From Nocardioides mangrovicus (GTDB lineage: Bacteria; Actinomycetota; Actinomycetes; Propionibacteriales; Nocardioidaceae): a stretch of 64,000 nt of DNA. Below, one piece after another: positions 20,613 through 30,144 of this stretch (position 1 is the first letter of the stretch; every line of letters begins with the position of its first letter). Under the pieces are notes generated by a model. It did not search any database, was not told the DNA's origin, and saw only the letters and a program-made list of their open reading frames with translations. The stretch lies in the NCBI RefSeq assembly GCF_003674065.1, contig NZ_RDBE01000010.1, forward strand, positions 654,906-718,905, given 5' to 3'. Position numbers and translations under genes: made by a program.

Positions 20613-22294
20613 TAGACGCGCCCGTGCTCGTAGGAGCCGCGCTGCCCCGTGCCGTAGCGCCGCAGCGCACCCTCGGGGCCGGAGGCGTTGGGCCGGATGA
20701 AGATCCAATTCTGCCAGGCGGTGAGCCGGCCGAAGATCTTGGTCTCCAGCGTCTCCGGGCCGACGAAGCGGTGGTTGGCCTCCATGCCGGTCAGCGCGTC
20801 GGGCGAGAGCGAGGCCCGCTCCTCGGTGGCGATCCGCAGCTCGTCCTCGAAGTCGATGTCGTCCAGCGCCAGCGTGACCAGGCCGACCTCCTCCGCCGCG
20901 CGGGCGTCGAGGTCCTGGCCGGTCGTGGCGCGCGCCGCGGCAAGGTCGTCGTCGCGTCCCCAGAACCGCGAGGCCAGCCGGCTCAGCCCGTTGCCCATGG
21001 GGTAGGAGCCGTCGTTGGCCGCGGTGAGCCGGACGGTCGCGGGCTCGGCGTCGGGGTCGACGTCCTCGTAGACCCCGTCGAGCATGTACTGCCGGTCGCA
21101 GGCCAGCGCCACCTCGGCGAGCAGGCCGACGAAGCAACTGCCCGGCTCGACCACCGCCATCAGGCTGCGGCTGGTGACGTCGAGCCGCTTGAGCGTGCGC
21201 TTGAGGTAGTGCCGGATCTCGTTGACCAGCCAGTCGTCCTGCTCGGTCTCGAGCTGCTCGTCGTAGGCCGCCACGAGGTCGGCGTCGCCACGGGTGCGGA
21301 ACACCCAGGTGCCCAGCTCGGGCTCGTTGGTGCGCAGCCGCAGCACGAGGTCGTCGAGCTCGCGGGCCAGCGCCAGCGGCCAGTAGCCGGCGCCCAGGTC
21401 GTGCACGCCGGCGACGTCGGCGGGCGGCGGCTCCTCGGGGCCCGTGATCTCGACGTCGACACGGCGGCTGCCGCGGTCGAAGGTCGCCCGCACGTGGCGG
21501 TAGCCCAGCTCGTCGTCGGACTCGACCCGCTCGAGCGGCGTCAGGGCGACGCCCTCACCACCGGGCCGGTCGCTTCGCGCGGCGCGCGCCTCGGCGCGGG
21601 CCTGCACCTCGTCGGCGAACCGGTTGCGCGGCACCGTGGCGTCCACCAGGCCCCACTGCACCGCGGTCTCGCCGCGGTATCCCTCGGACTTGGTGGCGAA
21701 CAGGTCGGCGCGGTCCTTGCGCACGCGCCGCTTGTCGACCACCCGGGTCAGGCCGCCCGTGCCGGGCAGGACGCCCAGCAGCGGCACCTCGGGCAAGGAG
21801 ACCGTCGAGGAGTTGTCGTCGATCAGCACGATCTCCTCACACGCCAGGGCGAGCTCGTACCCGCCGCCGGCCGCGGTGCCGTTGAGCGCGGCGATCCAGG
21901 TCTGGCCGCTGTGCTCGGTGGCGTCCTCGATGCCGTTGCGGGTCTCGTTGGTGAACTTGCAGAAGTTCACCTTCCAGGCGTGCGAGGACTGGGCGAGCAT
22001 CCGGATGTTGGCGCCGGCGCAGAACATCCGCTCCAGGCCCCCGGTCATGACGACCGCCTTCACCTCGGGGTGCTCGAAGCGCAGCCGCTGCACGGCGTCG
22101 TAGAGCTCGATGTCGACGCCGAGGTCGTAGGAGTTCATCTTCAGCTCGTAGCCCGGCACCAGGCCGCCGTCCTCGTCCACCCGCAGCGTCACGGTGGCGA
22201 TCTCGCCGTCGACTGTCAGCGTCCAGTGCCGGTAGCGCTCGGGGGAGGTGTCGAAGTCGACCTGCGTGCGGACCTCCGCGTCGAGCACCGTCAT
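20612..22294 (-). CDS. boxC: 2,3-epoxybenzoyl-CoA dihydrolase BoxC
   Basis: Enzyme of 560 residues that hydrolytically opens 2,3-epoxybenzoyl-CoA in aerobic CoA-dependent benzoate breakdown. It is built of two crotonase-like halves: FCAGANIRMLAQSSHAWKVN and GTAAGGGYELALACEE in the first, and SCFVGLLAEVALACDRQYML in the second. The length matches BoxC (about 550). ATG 22294 is preferred over the TTG at 22303. It starts the operon boxC, CoA ligase, ferredoxin. A promoter-like TTGACG/TACATT pair lies so close that the mRNA may be leaderless. Confidence 0.93.
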   Translation of the reverse strand: MTVLDAEVRTQVDFDTSPERYRHWTLTVDGEIATVTLRVDEDGGLVPGYELKMNSYDLGVDIELYDAVQRLRFEHPEVKAVVMTGGLERMFCAGANIRMLAQSSHAWKVNFCKFTNETRNGIEDATEHSGQTWIAALNGTAAGGGYELALACEEIVLIDDNSSTVSLPEVPLLGVLPGTGGLTRVVDKRRVRKDRADLFATKSEGYRGETAVQWGLVDATVPRNRFADEVQARAEARAARSDRPGGEGVALTPLERVESDDELGYRHVRATFDRGSRRVDVEITGPEEPPPADVAGVHDLGAGYWPLALARELDDLVLRLRTNEPELGTWVFRTRGDADLVAAYDEQLETEQDDWLVNEIRHYLKRTLKRLDVTSRSLMAVVEPGSCFVGLLAEVALACDRQYMLDGVYEDVDPDAEPATVRLTAANDGSYPMGNGLSRLASRFWGRDDDLAAARATTGQDLDARAAEEVGLVTLALDDIDFEDELRIATEERASLSPDALTGMEANHRFVGPETLETKIFGRLTAWQNWIFIRPNASGPEGALRRYGTGQRGSYEHGRV

Positions 22295-22301
22295 GCGTGG
22301 C

Positions 22302-22332
22302 AATGTAGTACGTCACAGTTCATATTCGTCAA
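22302..22332 (-). promoter_or_regulatory. Putative boxC promoter, possibly leaderless
   Basis: Reading the minus strand: -35 TTGACG (22332-22327), 19-nt spacer, -10 TACATT (22307-22302). The expected transcription start falls on or next to the ATG at 22294, and there is no ribosome-binding site. The spacer is longer than ideal. Confidence 0.4.
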
Positions 22333-22346
22333 GAGGTTGTAGAGCA

Positions 22347-22991
22347 TTAACGATCCAGCCCGACGAGCAGCGCAGTCAGGATGCGCGTCACGCGAGGCAC
22401 GAGGTCGATGACGGCGTGCTCCAGCTGCGGGTCGGTGCGGTAGACCTCGGCCAGCCGGTCGCCCGGGTTGGCCATCTGCCACATCGCCCCCACCAGGCAG
22501 GACACGGTGGCCACCACGTCGGCGCACTGGTCCTCGTCGAGCCGCCGCAGCCGACGCAGCTCGACGGCGACGGGACCTCGGGCCGCAGCAGTGGCGAGCT
22601 TGTAGTCGCGCACCGCCGTCACCGACACATTGCGCTCGAGGTGCAGCGGGACCTGGGCCAGCAGGTCGCAGAACAGCGGATCCGCGGCGAAGGCCGTCGT
22701 GATCGCGGCCGCCACCGCGCCCGCGTCACCGGGGGCGTCGAGGGGTCGCAGCAACGCCACCAGCTCGTCCGAGCAGCGCTGCCACCCCTGGGCCGCCAGC
22801 CGCAGGAAGATCAGCTCCCGCGTCTCGAAGTAGCGCAGCATCGCCGACTTGTGCAGGCCGACGGCCTCGGCGATGCCGGTCAACGTCACCTCTCGGACGC
22901 CGTCGCGTGCGCCCAGCTCCGCCGCCGCGGCCAGGATCGCGGCCTCGCGTTCCTGCTTCGCTCGCGGCGACCGCGCACGTTGCCCCGGCAT
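22347..22991 (-). CDS. TetR-family regulator
   Basis: Regulator of 214 residues with an N-terminal TetR DNA-binding domain: EAAILAAAAELGARDG, then the helix-turn-helix TLTGIAEAVGLHKSAMLRYF (about residues 37-56), and a ligand domain without recognised signature. ATG 22991 is used; an open frame upstream to 23021 has no better start. It is divergent from the SDR at 23059 and upstream of boxC in the same orientation (52-bp gap), so it may control the SDR, itself, the box genes, or all three. Repeated motifs in the 67-bp divergent gap are probable binding sites. Confidence 0.88.
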   Translation of the reverse strand: MPGQRARSPRAKQEREAAILAAAAELGARDGVREVTLTGIAEAVGLHKSAMLRYFETRELIFLRLAAQGWQRCSDELVALLRPLDAPGDAGAVAAAITTAFAADPLFCDLLAQVPLHLERNVSVTAVRDYKLATAAARGPVAVELRRLRRLDEDQCADVVATVSCLVGAMWQMANPGDRLAEVYRTDPQLEHAVIDLVPRVTRILTALLVGLDR

Positions 22992-23013
22992 GGGCTCAGC
23001 GTAACGTGTTAGC

Positions 23014-23056
23014 GAAACCACGTTGTGTTATTTAATGAAACGATGTTGTATTAACT
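23014..23056. promoter_or_regulatory. Direct-repeat operator candidate between TetR and SDR genes
   Basis: Two 20-bp direct repeats beginning GAAAC at 23014 and 23037 (period 23; 15 of 20 positions equal, sharing GAAACnAnGTTGTnTTA) in the short AT-rich gap between divergent genes. An overlapping AACGTG...CACGTT inverted repeat spans 23003-23024. Likely target of the adjacent TetR protein. Confidence 0.45.
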
Positions 23057-23058
23057 CC

Positions 23059-23934
23059 GTGCAGACCTGGTTCATCACTGGTTCCTCGCGCGGCCTGGGC
23101 CGCGCCCTCCTCGACGCCGCGCTCGCGGCCGGCGACAACGTCGTCGCCACCGCGCGCGACCCCCAGGCGTTGGCGGACGCAGCCGCTGATCGCCCCGACG
23201 CGCTGCTCAGGCTGCCGCTCGACGTCACCGATCCGGACGCGGCGCAGGCCGCCCTCGCTGCCGCCGCCGCCCACTTCGGACGCCTCGACGTCGTCGTCAA
23301 CAACGCCGGCTACGCCGACCTGGCTCCCGTCGAGACCGACACCCTGGACAACTTCCGACGACAGTTCGAGACGAACTTCTTCGGCGTCTACCACGTCTCG
23401 CGCGCGGCCATCCCGGTGATGCGCGCACAGGGCGGCGGACTGCTCGTGCAGGTGTCGTCGCTGGGCGGACGCGTCGGCGGCTCACCCGGCATCGCCAGCT
23501 ACCAGGCGGCCAAGTTCGCCGTCGACGGCTTCACGCGGGCCCTGGCGGTCGAGGCCGCACCGTTCGGCATCCGGACGCTGGTGGTCGAGCCGAGCGGCTT
23601 CGCCACCGACTGGGCCGGCTCGTCGATGACGGTGCACGACATCGGCGAGGACTACGACGCGACCATCGGCGCGATGCAGCGACTGGTGCGCACCGGTGAG
23701 TCCGGCGCGGCCGGCGACCCGCGCCGCGCCGCCGAGATCATCGTGCGGACGGTGGCCGTTTCGCCGGTGCCCTCGCACCTGCTGCTCGGGGTCACCGCGG
23801 TGGAGCGGGCGATCGCCTACTCCGAGGAGCAACTGGCGCAGGCCCGCGCCTGGGAGCAGGTGAGTCGTTCGGCGGACTTCGCCGAGCCCTACCCGGTGCC
23901 CCTACCCGGTGCCACTCCCGCTGACGCTCAGTAG
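23059..23934 (+). CDS. SDR family oxidoreductase
   Basis: Short-chain dehydrogenase of 291 residues. Cofactor motif TGSSRGLGRA near the N terminus, NNAG in VVVNNAGYA, catalytic Ser in VSSLGGR and YxxxK in YQAAKFA. The GTG start at 23059 places the nucleotide motif at the usual distance from the terminus; upstream in-frame ATG 23035 would add eight unusual residues, and neither has a ribosome-binding site, so leaderless translation is likely. The end overlaps the convergent GNAT gene by 7 nt. Function within the benzoate region is unknown; it may be a regulator-linked detoxifying reductase. Confidence 0.85.
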   Translation: MQTWFITGSSRGLGRALLDAALAAGDNVVATARDPQALADAAADRPDALLRLPLDVTDPDAAQAALAAAAAHFGRLDVVVNNAGYADLAPVETDTLDNFRRQFETNFFGVYHVSRAAIPVMRAQGGGLLVQVSSLGGRVGGSPGIASYQAAKFAVDGFTRALAVEAAPFGIRTLVVEPSGFATDWAGSSMTVHDIGEDYDATIGAMQRLVRTGESGAAGDPRRAAEIIVRTVAVSPVPSHLLLGVTAVERAIAYSEEQLAQARAWEQVSRSADFAEPYPVPLPGATPADAQ

Positions 23935-24452
23935 CGGTGCTCGTCGACGTCGACGTAGCCGCCCTGCTCCTCCTGGCCCGGCGCCCGGTCGCCGGTGTCG
24001 CGGTGGAAGGGGGCGGGCGCCGCCGTGGCGCCGACCGGCTCGTAGGGGACGACCCGTTTGCGCAGGTCGCCGTCCACCGAGCCGCGGAAGCCGCGCACCA
24101 CCAGCCAGTCGTGCACCAGGTCGCGCGCCTCGTGGTCGCGGATCGTGTTGTAGACGTAGTTGATGCCGCGCCCGGCCGCCTCCTGCTCGAGGTGGCCGAG
24201 CACGAACGAGCCGACGCCCTGCTGCTGTCGGTCCGGGTCGACGGCCAGCAGGATCTCGGCGTCGCCGCCCCAGCCGATGTCGAGGCGGCCGTAGCCGACC
24301 ACGGCGCCGGCCTCGTCACGCGCCGACCACCACTCGCCCGGCAGCTCGTCGCCGTCGGCGAACAAGAGCACGAAGGCACCCTCGGGCGCGCCGCCGATGA
24401 TGCGCTGCTTCTCGGCGTCCCAGACCGGGTGCTCCTCGCGCGTCCAGTCCAT
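23928..24452 (-). CDS. GNAT-family acetyltransferase of box operon
   Basis: Predicted N-acetyltransferase of 174 residues. The GNAT core is visible as EILLAVDPDRQQQGVGSFVL (motif A with Q-x-x-G-V-G) followed by HLEQEAAGRGINYVYN. A C-terminal tail rich in Gln/Gly/Asp ends YVDVDEHRY. The start ATG overlaps the boxB stop (TGATG), so it is translationally coupled to boxB. Acetyltransferases are not part of the known benzoyl-CoA epoxidase chemistry; it might detoxify an epoxide-derived product or modify a pathway enzyme (inference). The gene converges on the SDR gene with 7-nt overlap. Confidence 0.85.
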   Translation of the reverse strand: MDWTREEHPVWDAEKQRIIGGAPEGAFVLLFADGDELPGEWWSARDEAGAVVGYGRLDIGWGGDAEILLAVDPDRQQQGVGSFVLGHLEQEAAGRGINYVYNTIRDHEARDLVHDWLVVRGFRGSVDGDLRKRVVPYEPVGATAAPAPFHRDTGDRAPGQEEQGGYVDVDEHRY

Positions 24453-25939
24453 CAGACGAGGCCCTCCTCGGCGAGGTGGACGTAGTCGAACTCCACGGGC
24501 TGGTCGTTGATCCCGCTCTGCGGCGGGGAGATCCAGCCGGCGAACTTGCCGTACTCGTACTCGGGCACCATCAAGGCGGCCACGGCGCGCCGGTCGTCCT
24601 CCGAGGGCAGCCAGCCGTCCTTCGCGGCGTCCCACTCGGCGTCGGTGAGCACATGACCCTCGGGGCTGAGGTGGTGCTGGGCGTAGGCGCCGACCTTGCG
24701 GTTGAACCCCTCGTGCGGCAGCACCAGGCGTTCGGCCAGGCCGCGGTCCTCCAGCTCCTGGTTCCAGCGGCGGACGCCGTTGGCGCAGTCGGCGACGTAC
24801 TCGTCGCGCAGGTCGAGATTGAGGGCCGAGAGCATCGGCACCTCCTTCTCCTGCAGCTCGCCGCCGTCGACGACCGTCATGGTGCGGACGTCATCCAGCA
24901 GCACGTGGTCGTCCTTGCGCCGGGTCTCCTGCCAGCGCCCCTTGAGTCCCGAGGAGTAGTAGTTGCCCGCGTTGGTCGACTGCTCGGAGCCGAAGAGGTC
25001 CATCGAGACCGAGAACTGGAAGTTGAGGTACTTCTGGATCACCTCGAGCGGGATCACGCCGTCGTCGAAACCCGCCGGCGACCCCTTCTCGGCGGTCACC
25101 TCCGCGGTGCGCTGCACCGTGCGCTGCACCCCGGTGGTGCCCACGAACATGTGGTGGGCCTCCTCCTTGAGCATGAACTCACAGGTGCGGGCCAGCGGGT
25201 CGAACGCCGACTCCTTCAGCGTGCCGAGCTGGTACTTCCCGTCGCGGTCGGTGAAGTAGGTGAACATGAAGAACTGCAGCCAGTCGGTGGTCTCCTCGTT
25301 GAACGCACCGAGGATGCGCGGGGCGTCGAGGTCGCCGGAGTTGCGCTTGAGCAGCTGCTCGGCCTCGTCGCGGCCCTCACGACCGAAGTAGGCGTGCAGC
25401 AGGTAGACCATCGCCCACAGGTGCCGCCCCTCCTCCACGTTGACCTGGAACAGGTTGCGCATGTCGTAGATCGACGGCGCCGTCTCGCCGAGGACCCGCT
25501 GCTGCGCCACCGAGGCCGGCTCCGTGTCGCCCTGGATGACGATGAGCCGCATCAGGTCGGCCCGGTGCTCGCCGGGCACCTCGGTCCACACCGGCTCGCC
25601 CTTGTGCTTGCCGAAGGTGATCGTCTTGTCCGGGTCGTTCTCGGCCAGGAAGATGCCCCAGCGGTAGTCCTCCATCGGCACGTGGTCGAAGTGGGCCCAG
25701 CCGTCGCGACCGACCGCGATCGCGGTGCGCAGGTAGACGTCCTTGGTCGGCAGCTGCGGGCCCAGCGTCTTCCACCAGTCGAGGAACTTGGGCTGCCACC
25801 CCTCCAGGGCGCGCTGCAGCCGGCGGTCCTCGGCGAGGTTGACGTTGTTGGGGATCTTCTCGGAGTAGTCGATCCGGCTCAGCGGGCCGGTGGGAGCCGG
25901 GGCCGCGCCGGTGCGACTGTCGGGGACCTGGGTCGTCAT
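24452..25939 (-). CDS. boxB: Benzoyl-CoA 2,3-epoxidase oxygenase subunit BoxB
   Basis: Diiron oxygenase of 495 residues that epoxidises benzoyl-CoA. The diiron ligands are in NVEEGRHLWAM and FMLKEEAHHMFVG, the two EExxH-type elements of the family, and the N-terminal DYSEKIPNNVNLAEDRRLQ is typical of BoxB. The ATG has AGGAG 7 nt upstream. It is followed without gap by the GNAT gene. The reductase partner BoxA is absent from the window; a ferredoxin gene lies in the neighbouring boxC operon. A good sigma-70-like promoter lies just upstream. Confidence 0.94.
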   Translation of the reverse strand: MTTQVPDSRTGAAPAPTGPLSRIDYSEKIPNNVNLAEDRRLQRALEGWQPKFLDWWKTLGPQLPTKDVYLRTAIAVGRDGWAHFDHVPMEDYRWGIFLAENDPDKTITFGKHKGEPVWTEVPGEHRADLMRLIVIQGDTEPASVAQQRVLGETAPSIYDMRNLFQVNVEEGRHLWAMVYLLHAYFGREGRDEAEQLLKRNSGDLDAPRILGAFNEETTDWLQFFMFTYFTDRDGKYQLGTLKESAFDPLARTCEFMLKEEAHHMFVGTTGVQRTVQRTAEVTAEKGSPAGFDDGVIPLEVIQKYLNFQFSVSMDLFGSEQSTNAGNYYSSGLKGRWQETRRKDDHVLLDDVRTMTVVDGGELQEKEVPMLSALNLDLRDEYVADCANGVRRWNQELEDRGLAERLVLPHEGFNRKVGAYAQHHLSPEGHVLTDAEWDAAKDGWLPSEDDRRAVAALMVPEYEYGKFAGWISPPQSGINDQPVEFDYVHLAEEGLV

Positions 25940-25973
25940 GCCTACTCCTGGGCGTCGAGGATGGTCCCGTCAA

Positions 25974-26002
25974 GTTCTACACTTCGACGTCGCAGATGCC
26001 AA
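25974..26002 (-). promoter_or_regulatory. Putative boxB promoter
   Basis: On the minus strand: -35 TTGGCA (26002-25997), 17-nt spacer, -10 TAGAAC (25979-25974); expected start near 25967, leaving an about 28-nt leader that contains AGGAG before the boxB ATG. Confidence 0.45.
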
Positions 26003-26016
26003 GGGTATGTAAAACG

Positions 26017-27330
<1,314 letters not shown>

Positions 27331-27346
27331 GTCGTCGTCCTCCGGC

Positions 27347-29521
27347 TCAGCGCTCGTCGAGGTGCCGCAGCGCCTCGACGACTTCCTCGGTACGGGCGAT
27401 GGCCGCGCGCTCGAGCACCTTGCTGATGCTGGGCGAGGCGACCGCGCCGTGGACCCGGGCGATCGGGGCGTCGAGCCAGTCGAAGAGCCGTCGGCCGATC
27501 TCGTCGGCCAGCCAGCCTCCGTAGGAGGTGCCCACCGCGCCCTGCTCGACGATCAGCACCCGGTTGGTCTTCTTGACCGAGGCCTCGATGGTGTCCCAGT
27601 CCAGGGAGGCGCGGTCGAGCCAGCGCAGGTCGATCAGGTCGGCCGAGACGTCCGAGACCTCGTCGAGCGCCTCCTCGCAGTGGCGCACCATCGACAGGTA
27701 GGAGATGACGGTGACGTCGTCGCCCTCGCGCCGCAGCGCCGCCTTGCCCACGGGGAGCAGGTAGTCCAGGTCCTCGACGGGTCCGACGCCGGTACTGGAG
27801 TAGAGGTCGACGTGCTCGAGCACGACGACGGGGTCGTCGCAGGCCAGCGCGGTGTTCATCAGCCCGACGTAGTCGAAGGGCGTCGAGGGCGCCACCACTC
27901 GGAAGCCGGGCGCGGTGGTGAGGATGCCGGCCGGGTCCATCGAGTGCTGGGAGCCGTAGCCGGTGCCGGCGGCGAGCTTGCTGCGCAGCACCAGCGGCAC
28001 CGCGCTCTCCCCGCCGAACATGTGGCGGGCCTTGGCGATCTGGTTGAACAGCTGGTCGGCGGCCACCCACATGAAGTCCGCGTACATGAACTCCACGACC
28101 GGCCGGTAGCGACCGTCGAGCGCCATGCCGCCCCCCATGCCGGCGAAGGCGTTCTCGCTGATCGGCATGCCCAGCACGCGCTCGGGGAACTTCTCCAGCG
28201 CCGCCCGGGTGGCGCCGTTCGTGCCGCCCTTGAGGCCGTCGACGTCTTCGCCGAGCACGACGATGCGCTCGTCGCGCTCCATCGCCCGGCCCATCGTCTG
28301 GCTCACGACGTCGATGAACCGGCGCTCGCCGAGCTCGCCGGAGAAGTCGTCCTGGTCCTCGTAGCGGCTGCCCTCGAGCTCACTGAGGTCGCCGCGGACG
28401 CCGACGTCGACGAAGTCGGTGTCGGGCCACGTGTCGGGGCGGATCTGGCGCTGCCCGGGCTTGCCGCCCGGCTTGGGCTCGACGAGCGTGGCGCCGATCT
28501 CGGCCATGAGGTCGGCGATCTCGCGGCGGGCGGACTCGGTCTCCTCCTCGGTGAGCAGGCCGCGCCGCACGACGTTGGTGCGCAGCATCTCCAGCGGGTC
28601 GCGTGCCCGCCACGAGGTCTCCTCGTGCTTGGTGCGGTAGCCGAAGGAGGAGCCGGGGAAGGGCCCGTTCTGGTGGAAGAAGCGGTACACCTCGGCCTCC
28701 ACCACCGTCGGCCCCTGCCCGCTGCGCATGTGCTCCAGCGCCTCGGCCATGGCCAGCCGCACGGCCAGCGGGTCCATGCCGTCGACGCGCCAGCTGGGGA
28801 TGGCGAAGGCCGAGCCGCGTGCGGAGAGCCGCGGCTCGGCGGTCGAGGTGGAGAGCGGGGTGGAGACGGCGTACAGGTTGTTCTCGATGAAGAAGCAGAC
28901 CGGCAGCTGACGCGCCGCGGCGAGGTTCATCGACTCCAGCACCGAGCCGATGTTGACCGCGCCGTCGCCGAAGTAGGTGACGCTGACGGCCTCGGTGCCC
29001 GCCCGCTGCCGGTTGAACGCGAAGCCCAGCGCCTGGGGCACGCCGCCGCCGACGATGGCGTTGGTGCCCATCGCACCCGCCTCGCGCCACTGCAGGTGCA
29101 TCGAGCCGCCACGGCCGCGGCAGAAGCCCTCGGCCAGGCCGCAGATCTCGGCCAGTGTGCGTCGCAGCACCTCGCGCACCGGGTCGGTCAGCGCGGGCTG
29201 CTCGCCGGCCGGCATCACGTGGCTCAGGGCCTTGGCCAGGAACTGGTGGTGGCCGCGGTGCGAGCCGGTGACGGCGTCGGCCGAGGTCAGGTCGAGGATC
29301 GAGCCGACGGCGCCGCCCTCCTGGCCGATGCTGGAGTGCGCCGGCCCGTGCACCAGGCCGTCGCCGGCCAGCTCGAGCACGTACTCCTCGAACACCCGGA
29401 TCCACAGCGTCTGGGCGAACATCCGGCGCAGGTCCCCGGCGTCCACGGCGTCCCAGTCGGCCTTGGTGGTGCTCAGCCCGCGCCATTCCGCGGCGGGTGA
29501 GAGTCGCTTCGTCCGTACCAT
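27347..29521 (-). CDS. Fused E1 alpha-beta subunit, 2-oxoacid dehydrogenase
   Basis: Single chain of 724 residues in which the thiamine-diphosphate E1 alpha subunit (about 1-350) is fused to the beta subunit (about 390-724). Alpha part: HRGHHQFLAKA, GKGG-type loop GRGGSMHLQW, GGGVPQALG and the diphosphate motif GDGAVNIG starting at residue 185. Beta part: GEDVDGLKGG, the E-x-A-type loop ISENAFAGMGGGMAL, and EFMYADFMWVAADQ. The alpha chain looks most like acetoin or branched-chain dehydrogenases. ATG 29521 has GGAGG 4-5 nt upstream. It shares a regulated divergent promoter region with a VOC gene and the GntR gene. Confidence 0.9.
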   Translation of the reverse strand: MVRTKRLSPAAEWRGLSTTKADWDAVDAGDLRRMFAQTLWIRVFEEYVLELAGDGLVHGPAHSSIGQEGGAVGSILDLTSADAVTGSHRGHHQFLAKALSHVMPAGEQPALTDPVREVLRRTLAEICGLAEGFCRGRGGSMHLQWREAGAMGTNAIVGGGVPQALGFAFNRQRAGTEAVSVTYFGDGAVNIGSVLESMNLAAARQLPVCFFIENNLYAVSTPLSTSTAEPRLSARGSAFAIPSWRVDGMDPLAVRLAMAEALEHMRSGQGPTVVEAEVYRFFHQNGPFPGSSFGYRTKHEETSWRARDPLEMLRTNVVRRGLLTEEETESARREIADLMAEIGATLVEPKPGGKPGQRQIRPDTWPDTDFVDVGVRGDLSELEGSRYEDQDDFSGELGERRFIDVVSQTMGRAMERDERIVVLGEDVDGLKGGTNGATRAALEKFPERVLGMPISENAFAGMGGGMALDGRYRPVVEFMYADFMWVAADQLFNQIAKARHMFGGESAVPLVLRSKLAAGTGYGSQHSMDPAGILTTAPGFRVVAPSTPFDYVGLMNTALACDDPVVVLEHVDLYSSTGVGPVEDLDYLLPVGKAALRREGDDVTVISYLSMVRHCEEALDEVSDVSADLIDLRWLDRASLDWDTIEASVKKTNRVLIVEQGAVGTSYGGWLADEIGRRLFDWLDAPIARVHGAVASPSISKVLERAAIARTEEVVEALRHLDER

Positions 29522-29536
29522 GCTGCCTCCGACTGA

Positions 29537-29547
29537 TGGATCCATTG
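29537..29547. promoter_or_regulatory. GntR-type operator candidate 1
   Basis: TGGATCCATTG, an 11-bp sequence containing the palindrome TGGATCCA, 16-26 bp upstream of the E1 start codon and adjoining its GGAGG. An identical copy lies 75 bp away on the other side of the divergent region. Confidence 0.5.
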
Positions 29548-29569
29548 GCGGGCCGAGTTACGGCGAAGC

Positions 29570-29598
29570 TTGCCTCGTCGTGCGACCGCGGTCACAAT
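29570..29598 (+). promoter_or_regulatory. Putative promoter of VOC-gntR operon
   Basis: -35 TTGCCT (29570-29575), 17-nt spacer, -10 CACAAT (29593-29598). Expected transcription start about 29605, immediately before operator candidate 2. Confidence 0.4.
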
Positions 29599-29608
29599 CT
29601 AGGCGAGC

Positions 29609-29625
29609 AATTGGATCCATTGCAA
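29609..29625. promoter_or_regulatory. GntR-type operator candidate 2
   Basis: GCAATTGGATCCATTGC: outer arms GCAAT/ATTGC are complementary and the core TGGATCCATTG (29612-29622) is identical to candidate 1. It sits just downstream of the predicted start of the VOC-gntR transcript, so binding should block it. Confidence 0.5.
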
Positions 29626-29637
29626 CTCGGAGGTGTC

Positions 29638-30144
29638 ATGTCAGACGCAGCTATCCCCGGCCTCGCACGGGTCGACCACATCGGGCTGACCGTGCCCGAC
29701 CTCGACCAGGCCCACGACTTCTTCACCGAGGTGCTCGGCGCGCAGTTCATGTACGAGCTCGGCCCCTTCGAGCACGACGACGACTGGATGAGCCAGCACC
29801 TCAACGTCGCCGACGACACGGTGATGCGACGGCTCCGCTTCTACCGGCTGGGCGGGCAGGCGATCTTCGAGGTGTTCGAGTACGAGGCCCGCGAGCAGGC
29901 CGCGGAGCCGCCGCTGAACAGCGACGTCGGCGGGCACCACGTGGCGCTCTACGTCGAGGACCTCGATGCCGCCGTCGAGCGGCTCCACGAGCTCGGCCTG
30001 CGGGTGCTGGGCGAGCCGACCGCCAGCAGCGGTCCCAGCCAGGGGCAGCGGTGGGTCTACTTCCTGGCACCGTGGGGCCTGCAGCTCGAGCTGGTCTCCT
30101 ATCCTGGCGGCAAGGCTTTCGACCGGGAGCAGGAGCGCCGTTGA
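29638..30144 (+). CDS. VOC (glyoxalase/dioxygenase) family protein
   Basis: Protein of 168 residues made of two beta-alpha-beta-beta-beta units. HIGLTVPDLDQAHDFF and GHHVALYVEDLDAAVERL mark the two halves, and the metal-ligand Glu of the last strand is in LQLELVSY. Such proteins isomerise or cleave small oxygenated metabolites; the particular reaction is unknown. ATG follows CGGAGG by 7 nt. The stop overlaps the TTG start of the GntR gene (TTGA), so regulator and enzyme are made together. Divergent from the E1/E2 operon, it probably acts on the 2-oxoacid precursor or product. Confidence 0.88.
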   Translation: MSDAAIPGLARVDHIGLTVPDLDQAHDFFTEVLGAQFMYELGPFEHDDDWMSQHLNVADDTVMRRLRFYRLGGQAIFEVFEYEAREQAAEPPLNSDVGGHHVALYVEDLDAAVERLHELGLRVLGEPTASSGPSQGQRWVYFLAPWGLQLELVSYPGGKAFDREQERR

